Below, piece after piece: positions 40,635 to 50,312 of a stretch of 64,000 bases of DNA; position 1 is the first letter of the stretch, and each line of letters begins with the position of its first letter. The notes beneath the pieces were generated by a model. It searched no databases and had not been told where the DNA came from. It saw only the letters and a program-made list of their open reading frames with translations. Both the position numbers and the translations under genes were made by a program. The stretch is from JAJYIV01 sp964616135 (GTDB taxonomy: Bacteria > Patescibacteriota > Patescibacteriia > UBA9934 > GWF2-40-263): contig CAZTTQ010000002.1 in NCBI GenBank assembly GCA_964616135.1, positions 1 through 64,000 of the forward strand, given 5' to 3'.

Positions 40635-43600
40635 TCAGCGAACGGGACAGTAGGTCATCTTGAAATTACTGAAATTGACCGCGCCTCCCGCGTTGAACGC
40701 GACGGAGAAGCGCACATTCTTGCTGCCGCCCGTCGGGTCACAGACGAATCCGTCCGGGAACGGCAACGGAATGCCCTTCCCCGAACGAACCGTGCCCGCG
40801 GAACCTGTCAGGACTTGGTTCGTCGTTGTCAGGTAACGAAGCGTCACACCGAGAATGCCGTCAATAATATTGGCATACATGTCACGGATGGCCGCTTCGG
40901 TACCGCCGTCATACGCGTACCGCACGTTCTCCTTGGGTTGGCAGTCCGCCCGCTGTGCCAGTTGGGCACTACTGCTTCCCCCACAGAGTTCGCTCGACAT
41001 GTGGGCGGTCCAGCCGATGAGGTGCTGGTCCGTCGTAATAGCGGCGGAAGAGAACGAAATGGCGCTATTGTCAGGCATGCGCATGAGGTTGTACACCTGC
41101 GTCACTACCGCCTCCCCGCCCGTCGGATCCCCGTCCGTCATCAGGATGACGAATTTCTTCGCCGTGGGATCCCCGGTTTGGATCAGCGCGATGCCCTGTT
41201 GAACGCCGTAGTATGTTGGCGTGTATCCGCCGGTCGCCGCGTACGCATCCACGGTATCGAGCAATTCCTGGCGCTGCGTCGCCGGAAGCAGACCCTTATC
41301 CTGGCGCGCGGCCGTCGCCGCGGTGTTGGAATAGCCGAACGAGACAAGCCCGACGCGCAACGTCGCTTTCGTATACGTGTCAAACAGTTCGTCGATGGCC
41401 GCGTGGATGGACGCCTTCGCGACTTCCATGCGCGTCTTCCCCCCACCGACGCTCGTCGTCATGCTCCCGGAAATGTCCGTGACGAACACAATGTCAATCT
41501 TCGGATAGACCAGCTTCGCATCATCCACGTCCGCGAAGAACTGGGTCGCGGCCGTACAGGCGGGGATGGTCAGGAACCCGCCGTCCGGCGTTCCGCTTCC
41601 CGCCGCGAACAAATCGATGCTGGTGGAGGTGGCATTCGACCCTTCCGGCTGTACCTTCAGTACGGCCGTCTCCAAGTTGAACGGGCAGGCCGAGGAACAG
41701 CTGGTGGTGCAGGACGGGAACACGCACGTGCTGCCCGCCCCGCACGAATCCGTCAGGGTCCCTTGGAACACGGGGGTTCCGCCCACGTATGAGACCTGGC
41801 AGACCTCCCCGTTCTTCGCCCCGCCGTTGCAGACGCCGAGGCGGCGGCACTGGAATCCCGCGTCACACTCCGCGTCCGTCAGGCAGGGGCCGGCGACTTG
41901 GAAGGTCGTGCCGGTCGCCTTGGAGCAGATGTTCTTTACGGCCGTACCATCGCAGAATTCATTGCCATTGATGACGCCGTCGCCGCAGTAGGCGCCGGAC
42001 ACCGTCTTGCGTTGGCATTGGTTGGTGCAGTAGTTGCAGGTAGAGCCGTAGGACGGCGTGCAGGAGTTCCCGTTCTGAGAACCGTAGTCGCACGCTTCCA
42101 CGCCCTTCTGTACCTTGCCGTCGCCACAAACGTTCAGTGCACATTCGGACGTGCAGGCGTCGTCGTCCTTCAAGTTGCCGTCATCGCACTGCTCTGCGCC
42201 TTCTTTTTTCCCATTGCCGCAGGCCGGTTGGCCTTTGGCGTATTTTTCCGACCACCCCGCCGCCGGTGCGCCAAACGTGCACTGATTGGCACTCCCGGCT
42301 GCCAGACAGACGCGGGAGGTAACAAGGGGGTAGGTCCCGACGCTGCACTTGCCATCATGAACAATCGCTGAGGTGTCGCAGTCTGCATTGGCCACACAGA
42401 CAGAGCCGATCTTGGAAGCGAGGCCTTTTTCACACACCCTGCTGTTCACAAACGGAGCACAGACGGCTCCAGCGCCCCCGTTGACGTTCGCGCACTGAGT
42501 GTTTGTCGTGCAGCCCTGGCTCGTGCCGGCGCAGAACCCCGTTGCAACCTCTTCTTGCGTCCCTTCACATGTCTCTCCCGCATTCGCCTGGACGATGCCG
42601 TCCCCGCAAGAAGGCCCGGGCTTGCGGCAATCGAGCGAACAGGAGCGGGAAATGGTCAGGCTGTAATTGCCATTCGGGGCACCGCACGCGTTTGCCTTCG
42701 CCCAATTGCCGTCCAAAGGCGACGCATACGCATTCAGAAGCGGGAGGAAGTTGTCAGACGTGCCGCAGTCGCACTGTTCCCCGCCGGAAAGGAATCCGTC
42801 TCCGCAGAAGGAGAATCCGGACGCCGCCGACGCGACGTTGTAGGAACGGCACTGGGCGTTGCAACGGCTGCCGTACGTGCCGTTGCGCGCGCCGTCGTCA
42901 CAATCTTCTCCTGCTTCCTTTGTCCCGTTGCCGCAAGCGTAGGAGACGCACGCGCCTCCCGCCTGCCACTCGCACTGGCCCGTAGACGCGTTTTTCACGC
43001 ACGCGACGTTTTGATAGCCGGTCGCGCACGCAGTCGTGTCTACTCTTACTTCTCCCAATTCGCACACTTCGTCCGTGGCTTTCACGCCGTCGCCACAAGA
43101 AGAGGAGGTGCCGACGACCGTTCCTGCGCAGAAGCGGTCGCCCGGAATGAATCCTTGGCCCGTCAACACGGTGTCCTTGGCATTTTCAACCGAGATCGTG
43201 ACCTTGTCGGTCGAATTCAGGTCAATCGGCTTGTTCCACGCGGCTGCCGCGTATTCGAGGCGGGCGGACAGCGTGTAAGAATCCCCGCCAACGCTCTGGA
43301 AGCCGTACACCTGGCTCTTGGCCGGGCAGACGAACTGCGAAGCCGCGCTGTTGAAGCACGTTTCCCGATCATAGCCGGAACCCGTGCACCCGTAGAAGTC
43401 ATTGATGGGGTCCGTGGGAAGCGCCGTACCGACGGCGTTGCCGAGGGCGGCAGTCCACGAAGGCCAGGCGCTGACGGCCAGGGTCCGCAAGAACGTGCCG
43501 CTCGCCAATTCCGGCACGCGGCCGCCCAGCTGGTCGAACGCGGCCTTCATGACCACGACGTCCTGCAGGCGCTTGGTGTCGCGACGGATTTTGGCTTTCT

Positions 43601-46600
43601 GCCCATCGCACGCGGACGTGCCGTTGGCCTGCGGGCAATCCGCGTCCTGGGCGCACGCGGCACCGGAGGCACTACAGACTTTACCGCCGATGCAGCGGTC
43701 CAAGCAGTCGCCGTCCCAAGTGCAGGACACGTAGGCATTCTTGGCGTTCTTAAGGTAATCCCCCGTCGCGGTGACGCGGCAGAGATTGTAGTCCGTTACG
43801 GCCGCCTGGTTCGCGTTGAAGCGCCAGGTGGACAAGATGCGCTTGAACGCCTCTTGTGAGGCGGGACGCGCGTCTGGGTTATACGAAATGACGTAGATCT
43901 GCGGATAGAGCGTCGCTTTGCCCGTCTGCGCGTTCACCGCGTAGTTTGGGGCGAAGACGTACCAGGTATTGCCGTCTTGTACCGCTTCATACCCGTCCAC
44001 CTTGGTGGGCGAAGGCGATCCCTTGAACCCTTGCTTGGCATACCAAGCCGCAGGCGTCAGATACCCGTCATTGCTGATGACGCGCACGCCCAGGCCGTCC
44101 GGGGTACCCGCCAGCTTATAGAGGAATTCGCGGAACGCGCCGACCGGGGAATTCGGCACCTGGGCGACGGTAAGTTCCGGCAAGTCGTCGTCCACTTTCT
44201 TTGGATCAGCGAAGTCGCGGCAGTACGTGAAGCCGAAGTTCGTTTCCGCCTGCACGTACGGCTTGTTGGTTTCCTGCGCGGTTCCGACGTTCACCGCGCC
44301 GATCTTGGAGGGGTTGGAGCAGATGAGCGCCTCAAACCCGATCGCGCCGCGCGAGACCGTACCGACGGCCGGCAGTCCGTCCGCCGATGTCTTGACCGTC
44401 GCTTCCGCGAAGACGGTTTCCGGACCGTTCACGTTGTTGGCCGTCACCGTCGGGGCCGCAGGAGTGCCCGTGGTGCTGACGACGTTCTTCGCGGTGTCCG
44501 AGTCCGCGATAGTGGAACCCCAGGACAATTCCCACGTGTACGGAGCAACCGGGGAAATCGCCTGGCCGTCCTTGGAACGGGCCGTGGCAGACACCTTATG
44601 TTGTTCGCCTGCGACCGTCAGGAAGTTGAAGCTCTTGTCCTGCGGAGGCGAGACGACGCTGCCGGCCGCATCTAGTTTTCCATCGTCTTTTGCGTCCAAA
44701 TGGTCGATCGCGCAAATCTGCGTCCCCGTAGTGAACGAGGTGACGGCCACCAGGTGGGCCGAGAGACCTGCTTGGCCGCCGAGCAAGTACGACAGGGCGC
44801 CTGCGCCCGCATTCTGCGGATCCAGGGTGGCCTGGTCCGCGCTGCGAACCCCTACCTTGGCCGCATCCAATACGTTGTCATCCGCCACGACGACCAACCG
44901 ATAGTCCGTGGACGCCGACAACACCTTTTGGAGGCTGGCGTGAATCTTGTTCCCTTCAATAGAGTACGCAATCGGGATCAGGCAGTACCTGGGAGCGTCG
45001 GTGTTTTGGGCAAATGCGCTTTCCCCCGAGAAGAACGACTGGGCAAACGCGATGACCCGTCCAATGATCCCGACGGGCGCAGACGCAACTGTCAGCGCAG
45101 ACATGGTCCCGCCTGCCGCCGCACAGGCCGCGCCAGACGCATGATGCGCTTCCAAGAAGAGGTTTCCTTGCAAGGACTTCGTGTCCATGGCTTTGGAGAA
45201 CTCGACCCAGACGTCGGCGTTACGGCAGACGTCGCCGGATTGGTTCGGCGAAATGCCGACGACCTGGGCGCGTTCCACGCAGCAATTGGACGTGCCGCAG
45301 GCATAGCCGCCGGCGCCGCAAGAATCGTCCGTGGAACAGGAACAGGTCAGCGCAATGGTCGCCTGGCCTTTTTTGCTTGTCCCTGTTTCCTGGGCGGTCA
45401 CGGTGGACCGGGCGATGCGCTTGGCCGGGTCCGTCTCCTTCGGATCAATTTCCTGGGGAGCCGTCACGTCAATGACCGCTACGCCAAGCGGCTGGAGCTT
45501 GGGAGCGCCGGTCGGGGCCACCACTTCGCATTCCTCACCCATTTCCGGCAAACCGCCATTCCCGCAGAACGAAGGAATGGCATAGCGCGCGGAAGATCCT
45601 TCGCGGACGCAGGTGTCGGAACACCCGTCGCCGGAAACGGCGTTACCGTCGTCGCAGTCTTCCCCGCGCGGACCCGTCGCGGATCCAACCGCACCGGATT
45701 CCACCGAGCCATTGCCGCACACTGCCCCGCCCTGGGCCCCTTCATGGAGACAGAGGACGGAACACCCGTCGCCGGAAACGGCGTTACCGTCGTCGCAGTC
45801 TTCCCCGGCTTCGCGGACGCTGTTGCCGCAGATGGCGAGCACGGCAGAACGCGCCTTGGTCCCCTCATGGAGACAGACCGAGGAACACCCGTCGCCGCCG
45901 ATGCGGTTCCGGTCATCGCACTCTTCCCCGGCTTCTTCTTCTGTCTTCCCGTTTCCGCAGTAGGAGGCGTTTGAACCGGCATTCAGGCAGCCGGGGGTAC
46001 AGATGCTGCCGCCCGCCTTGCCGAGGTCGCACTCTTCCAATCCTTCCGTTTTGCCATTCCCGCAACAGTTGGTCGTTAATGTCGCGTCGCAGGCCTTCGC
46101 CTCCGCGCGGAGGCAGATGGAGGTACACGAAGGTCCGCCGTCACAATCTTCCCCCGCTTCGACACGGCCATTCCCGCACAGCGCTTCCCCAGCAACGGCT
46201 TGTGCGCCGGCGTTCAGACAGTTGGACGCGCAGGACGCGGGCAACTGGTTGGCGGAGTAAAGGAGAAGGGCTCCCTGCTGGGTGGAAGCCGGCGGCCACA
46301 GGAATGCCGTGCGGGCCGCGGGAACGCGGTCCGGTGTATCAAGCGCCGTCCAGGCATTCCACTCGTACGACATTGGGTTCAGGCGCTGCCCCGTCGGGGA
46401 GCAGGCGTCCGGGGCGCCAAACGGCGTCGCGGTGAACGTGGCCTTTTCCCCAACGCGCTTGGCCATCACTTCTTTTGGTTCTACCGAAATCCGATCAATT
46501 CCACAGGCTTGGCCCGTGCGGTCGGTACGGAAGATAGAGGTAAAATCGCCTCCGTTATAGGAATCGGACAGGAGGGAGCTCGTCCGCAGCGCACGAACCG

Positions 46601-49600
46601 AACCGGCAATCCGCATCTGATAATACGTGTCGGGCTGCAGGCTATTCGACGGGGTCAACGTCACGTGGGACCCGTTTGCGCCAATGTACGCGACCGCCGC
46701 ATTCACCTTGGTACGCCGCGCCGGCGCACAAACGGCGTTTTCACAGGCGAACAACTCAACGGTAGACGTCGTAAAATCGGCGGGCTCCATCGGCACGTTG
46801 AAGCGCGCGCCGATGTCGGCGTTCAAACACGCGGCGTCGCAGGACGGCCAAGACTCGACCACGTTCGGATCTTCAAAATCAACGGTCAACGTCGCGTCGT
46901 CCGAGGGTGCCGCGCTCACGTTGGTCAACTGGGCCGTGATGACGGCCTTGCTGTTATTGTCCGAAATGGCGGAACGGACGGTGGCGACCTGAGTACAAGC
47001 TCCCGCCGTGTTCGCAAGGTCGATTTGGTTCGGATGGTCGGAATTCCAGGCGAATGCCATGTCACTCGCGCAGGCGAGCATGACACAGCGGTCTTCCTTG
47101 GCAAGAGGGGCCGCGGAGTAATTGACCGTCTGATCCGGCGCAGTCGCCGTCATCTGGTCCGGCTGGACGACCACGCCGCCGATCGTGCATGGCGCGCCAC
47201 TGGCAGCCGTGGAGAACTGCCAAGAATAATCGCCGGCCAACGGTTCCAATCCCAATTCCACGCCATCGGCGGATTTCTTCGTTGCCGAACGGAATCCGGC
47301 CGCCGCGAGCGTCACCCGATAGGTCGCTCCCGCGTCCAGGGGCGTCCGATCTTCTTTTTGCCAAGCAAACGACGTATCCGTGGAGCTGGCCAGCACCCCT
47401 GTCAACGCCGCGTCCGTGGTCTTGCAACGGTCATCGACGGGGCCTGTGCACTTTTGCACGCGGACGCTTCCCGCCTGCATAAACGCGCGGTCCATCGGAC
47501 GGTCAAACGCGGCCGTCACGACGGCGTTCGGGCAAACCGTCCCTGCCTTGCTCCACCCGTCCCACGGGGAGGGCGAAGGAGCAGAACCGCTCCGGTCGCA
47601 GGCGACGATAACGCGCGGAGCCTGCGGAATGGGCCCCGTGGAGAACATGTACGCGTAGTGTCCGTCCACGGCGACTGCGCCGCAAGAAAGCGAACAGGTG
47701 CCATTCGCACAACACTGGGTCCCATTCGTACAAGCGACGGATCCGTCCTTGCAGCTGCCGACGGCAAACGGTACGGCGTTCGCGGAAGCCGATTCCGGGC
47801 CGGTACGTTGCACGACGACGGGGCCGGTCACGGCGCCCGCGGCAACCGCGGCAATCAGGTTTCCATTCAATGCCTCCGCAGGCGACGTCTTATTGTCGCG
47901 GAACACGAACCTGTTGGTACCGGTCAAATTATCACCGATGGCAGTGACAGCCGTCCCAATCGGACCGGACGTCGGATGTAGACGGCACACGCCGGGACCA
48001 GCGGAGCCGGAGGTAATCTCAAATGGGATTCCTTCGGAAACGACACCTCCCCGGTCAATGGTCAATGTGTACTTCCCCGGCACGATGGGGGTGAATTTGT
48101 CAGCGAAGAACAATGGGATCTTTATAACAGCCGACGTATCGGACCAGAACGAAGTTCCGCACGCTTCCGGGAATTCGACACTGCCAATGGCGGAACGTCC
48201 CGCGCCGGCGACTTCCCGCAGATACACCAAACCGGCCGAACCGAAGTTCACGCCGGAGACGGTCACGTACTGGTTCACCGGCCCCTGCGCCGGATCTACG
48301 CCGGAAATGCGGGGCGGGGTCTGGGTTGGCAGTGTCTGCACGGCAAAAGAGACCGGGTTCGATCCTTGGCGGTTGGAGACGCAGGTCGCGGGAGCCGTGC
48401 AATCCTTATCCTCCGTACATGCCGTCGTGGTGCCCGTACATGTCTTTCCCCCGACGAACAGCTGGACGGGGTACGTGCCCGCATCCAAACGAGGCACGGT
48501 CACTTCCGCCGACGTCGCGCCCCAGGCGCCATACGCCGCCGCCGTGTAGTTGCCGAAGTAGATGGAGCCGGTTTCCCCGCGCACGGCGCCAAAATTGAGG
48601 CCGGAAAGCACGGCGGCAATGCTGCCCATACCCGTGGTTGGCGCAATGGCGCACAACCCCGGGCGTACCACGCCGTTCACGGTGAAATCAGACAGGCGCG
48701 CGCCGAACGTATCGTTGGTCCGGTCCGCTTTTGTCCGATCCGCCGAAAACGACGCCGTGCGCAATTCCAACGGCCCGCTCTTTGCCCCAAGCGGCACCTG
48801 AACCACGGCCTGGGTGTTCTTCCACGCGCCCGGACCGCACATCGCGGCCGTAACGGCCGTGACGTCGTCCGCCGGCTCGGCGGGATCGCCCAGGAAAACG
48901 ACCGTGCCGGCATCCGCACCGAATCCGTCGCCAGAAATAGTAATCAGGTTGCCGACGGCACCGTCATTGGCGACCACGCGGTCCACACGCGGCGTGCTGA
49001 CGCACGATCCCTCTCGGCAGGTCAGGCTGGCCGTGCAATCCGTGGTAATGCGGCACGCGCCGCCCGCACAGGCACCACAAGAACCACCGCAATCCACGGC
49101 GGTTTCAGTCCCGTCTTTCACTCCGTTCACACACTGGGCGGAAACAAGGGCGATCTTGTGCTTTGGAGTCTGAGCCTCATGGCCGGCGCAATCAACGCCG
49201 ACCACCCACGTGTCATACGTGCCCGCGCCATAGGCGGCCGTATCCCATTCCGTCTCATCGGTGGAAAACACGTTGTCCAGCGCGACCTGGCGGGCATTGC
49301 TATCCGTTCCGACGCCCGCCGAAAACACCGGTTTCCCGGCATCCTCCACGAAGAACAATGCAAGCGACCCGCCAACGTCGTCGCGGATGCGCGCCTGCAA
49401 AGGCACAATGCCGCCGACAGCAGCGCTCATACCCGTCACAGGCGGTTGAATCATGTCCACCGTCGGCCGCGTTACGTCCACGGCCGTCCCCGTGGTAAAT
49501 GAATCCGTGCACGGCTCAAATAAGCCGCCGCACTGGTACTGCGCGCCCGTGGCACTACGCAAGACCGTCGGGAAAAACGTGACGTCATACGTCGCGGCGG

Positions 49601-50306
49601 CGTCAAAACACTTCTCTTCCGCCGCGCCCGGACACGCCGCGGAAGGCGTGAAGGACACGACGTTTCCACGGACGGCAAACGTGCCGTCAACGACGGCGCC
49701 GGCCGCATCTTTGATCTGGATCCCCGGTTTCTGTGCATTCGTTACCGAACCGGCCGAAACGGGCTGGGTGAACGTCCATTGCAGCTGCGCGTTACGCACC
49801 CATCCCCCGCACTGCTGGTTCCATCCGGACAAGGCGAAGTTGCGGCGGCCGTTCACGTGGCCGTCCACGCAACCCGGACACCCGACCTCCGAGTCAGTCG
49901 ACCCGCTGATCCCCGCCGTCCCCACCGCCTCCGAAACGCGCGTAATGACGAACGAGGCGATGGCAAACGAGGAAATGACGATGGCGAACCCGACGATGGC
50001 GTTGCGCAATACGCGCTTAGCCGCGTCCACGCGCGTCGCGTCCCCGCCGGCAGTCATGTATAAGAACCCACCGTACAGCACGTACGCAACAATGACGATC
50101 CCAAGGAAGCTGATGAGGGAGCGGACCAGCCGGGCGATCACCAACGGAAGCGGGGCGGCGGAAAACCCGGCCGCTTCCGCAAACGCCGCCATGCCGCTCT
50201 GGGTGTCCGTTCCTTGGGCAAATGCGGTCGGTGCAAACGCCAACACCGCCCCGAATAAAAGGGCGGTGGTCATTCCGGCAACGAAGGAAAGGCGAGAACG
50301 GTTCAT
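40635..50306 (-). CDS. Giant pilin-headed surface protein with DUF4215-type repeats and vWA domain
   Basis: 3223 aa, uninterrupted. Signal peptide ending TAFA (30), then a two-helix type IV secretion pilin-like module (~52-125) with YGGFLYMTAGGDA. Beyond it lie Ig-like and IPT/TIG-type domains (~440-520 GNLITISGDGFGADAG; ~670-740 PVNQYVTVSGVNFG). A first cluster of Cys-rich CGNG--E-GE-CDDGN repeats (DUF4215/Myxo-disulfide type) is at ~1375-1595. Long Big_5-like regions follow, then a second Cys-rich cluster at ~2410-2790. A vWA domain (~2930-3110) has the MIDAS DISGS (~2943-2947) and later MTDGDPTGG. The protein is probably embedded by its N-terminus with most of the chain outside, with the adhesive vWA tip at the end. 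It starts 6 bases after the 603-aa paralogue. GTP/ATP motifs are absent. Confidence 0.9.
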   Translation of the reverse strand: MNRSRLSFVAGMTTALLFGAVLAFAPTAFAQGTDTQSGMAAFAEAAGFSAAPLPLVIARLVRSLISFLGIVIVAYVLYGGFLYMTAGGDATRVDAAKRVLRNAIVGFAIVISSFAIASFVITRVSEAVGTAGISGSTDSEVGCPGCVDGHVNGRRNFALSGWNQQCGGWVRNAQLQWTFTQPVSAGSVTNAQKPGIQIKDAAGAVVDGTFAVRGNVVSFTPSAACPGAAEEKCFDAAATYDVTFFPTVLRSATGAQYQCGGLFEPCTDSFTTGTAVDVTRPTVDMIQPPVTGMSAAVGGIVPLQARIRDDVGGSLALFFVEDAGKPVFSAGVGTDSNARQVALDNVFSTDETEWDTAAYGAGTYDTWVVGVDCAGHEAQTPKHKIALVSAQCVNGVKDGTETAVDCGGSCGACAGGACRITTDCTASLTCREGSCVSTPRVDRVVANDGAVGNLITISGDGFGADAGTVVFLGDPAEPADDVTAVTAAMCGPGAWKNTQAVVQVPLGAKSGPLELRTASFSADRTKADRTNDTFGARLSDFTVNGVVRPGLCAIAPTTGMGSIAAVLSGLNFGAVRGETGSIYFGNYTAAAYGAWGATSAEVTVPRLDAGTYPVQLFVGGKTCTGTTTACTEDKDCTAPATCVSNRQGSNPVSFAVQTLPTQTPPRISGVDPAQGPVNQYVTVSGVNFGSAGLVYLREVAGAGRSAIGSVEFPEACGTSFWSDTSAVIKIPLFFADKFTPIVPGKYTLTIDRGGVVSEGIPFEITSGSAGPGVCRLHPTSGPIGTAVTAIGDNLTGTNRFVFRDNKTSPAEALNGNLIAAVAAGAVTGPVVVQRTGPESASANAVPFAVGSCKDGSVACTNGTQCCANGTCSLSCGAVAVDGHYAYMFSTGPIPQAPRVIVACDRSGSAPSPSPWDGWSKAGTVCPNAVVTAAFDRPMDRAFMQAGSVRVQKCTGPVDDRCKTTDAALTGVLASSTDTSFAWQKEDRTPLDAGATYRVTLAAAGFRSATKKSADGVELGLEPLAGDYSWQFSTAASGAPCTIGGVVVQPDQMTATAPDQTVNYSAAPLAKEDRCVMLACASDMAFAWNSDHPNQIDLANTAGACTQVATVRSAISDNNSKAVITAQLTNVSAAPSDDATLTVDFEDPNVVESWPSCDAACLNADIGARFNVPMEPADFTTSTVELFACENAVCAPARRTKVNAAVAYIGANGSHVTLTPSNSLQPDTYYQMRIAGSVRALRTSSLLSDSYNGGDFTSIFRTDRTGQACGIDRISVEPKEVMAKRVGEKATFTATPFGAPDACSPTGQRLNPMSYEWNAWTALDTPDRVPAARTAFLWPPASTQQGALLLYSANQLPASCASNCLNAGAQAVAGEALCGNGRVEAGEDCDGGPSCTSICLRAEAKACDATLTTNCCGNGKTEGLEECDLGKAGGSICTPGCLNAGSNASYCGNGKTEEEAGEECDDRNRIGGDGCSSVCLHEGTKARSAVLAICGNSVREAGEDCDDGNAVSGDGCSVLCLHEGAQGGAVCGNGSVESGAVGSATGPRGEDCDDGNAVSGDGCSDTCVREGSSARYAIPSFCGNGGLPEMGEECEVVAPTGAPKLQPLGVAVIDVTAPQEIDPKETDPAKRIARSTVTAQETGTSKKGQATIALTCSCSTDDSCGAGGYACGTSNCCVERAQVVGISPNQSGDVCRNADVWVEFSKAMDTKSLQGNLFLEAHHASGAACAAAGGTMSALTVASAPVGIIGRVIAFAQSFFSGESAFAQNTDAPRYCLIPIAYSIEGNKIHASLQKVLSASTDYRLVVVADDNVLDAAKVGVRSADQATLDPQNAGAGALSYLLGGQAGLSAHLVAVTSFTTGTQICAIDHLDAKDDGKLDAAGSVVSPPQDKSFNFLTVAGEQHKVSATARSKDGQAISPVAPYTWELSWGSTIADSDTAKNVVSTTGTPAAPTVTANNVNGPETVFAEATVKTSADGLPAVGTVSRGAIGFEALICSNPSKIGAVNVGTAQETNKPYVQAETNFGFTYCRDFADPKKVDDDLPELTVAQVPNSPVGAFREFLYKLAGTPDGLGVRVISNDGYLTPAAWYAKQGFKGSPSPTKVDGYEAVQDGNTWYVFAPNYAVNAQTGKATLYPQIYVISYNPDARPASQEAFKRILSTWRFNANQAAVTDYNLCRVTATGDYLKNAKNAYVSCTWDGDCLDRCIGGKVCSASGAACAQDADCPQANGTSACDGQKAKIRRDTKRLQDVVVMKAAFDQLGGRVPELASGTFLRTLAVSAWPSWTAALGNAVGTALPTDPINDFYGCTGSGYDRETCFNSAASQFVCPAKSQVYGFQSVGGDSYTLSARLEYAAAAWNKPIDLNSTDKVTISVENAKDTVLTGQGFIPGDRFCAGTVVGTSSSCGDGVKATDEVCELGEVRVDTTACATGYQNVACVKNASTGQCEWQAGGACVSYACGNGTKEAGEDCDDGARNGTYGSRCNAQCRSYNVASAASGFSFCGDGFLSGGEQCDCGTSDNFLPLLNAYASPLDGNWAKANACGAPNGNYSLTISRSCSLDCRKPGPSCGDGIVQANAGETCEGTQEEVATGFCAGTSQGCTTNTQCANVNGGAGAVCAPFVNSRVCEKGLASKIGSVCVANADCDTSAIVHDGKCSVGTYPLVTSRVCLAAGSANQCTFGAPAAGWSEKYAKGQPACGNGKKEGAEQCDDGNLKDDDACTSECALNVCGDGKVQKGVEACDYGSQNGNSCTPSYGSTCNYCTNQCQRKTVSGAYCGDGVINGNEFCDGTAVKNICSKATGTTFQVAGPCLTDAECDAGFQCRRLGVCNGGAKNGEVCQVSYVGGTPVFQGTLTDSCGAGSTCVFPSCTTSCSSACPFNLETAVLKVQPEGSNATSTSIDLFAAGSGTPDGGFLTIPACTAATQFFADVDDAKLVYPKIDIVFVTDISGSMTTSVGGGKTRMEVAKASIHAAIDELFDTYTKATLRVGLVSFGYSNTAATAARQDKGLLPATQRQELLDTVDAYAATGGYTPTYYGVQQGIALIQTGDPTAKKFVILMTDGDPTGGEAVVTQVYNLMRMPDNSAISFSSAAITTDQHLIGWTAHMSSELCGGSSSAQLAQRADCQPKENVRYAYDGGTEAAIRDMYANIIDGILGVTLRYLTTTNQVLTGSAGTVRSGKGIPLPFPDGFVCDPTGGSKNVRFSVAFNAGGAVNFSNFKMTYCPVR

Positions 50307-50312
50307 GTGCGT

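Noticed and set aside
46200..47981. Long plus-strand frames opposite the giant gene
   Set aside because: The minus strand is one continuous 3223-codon frame with repeated recognisable domains; the plus-strand frames overlap one another and have no domains.
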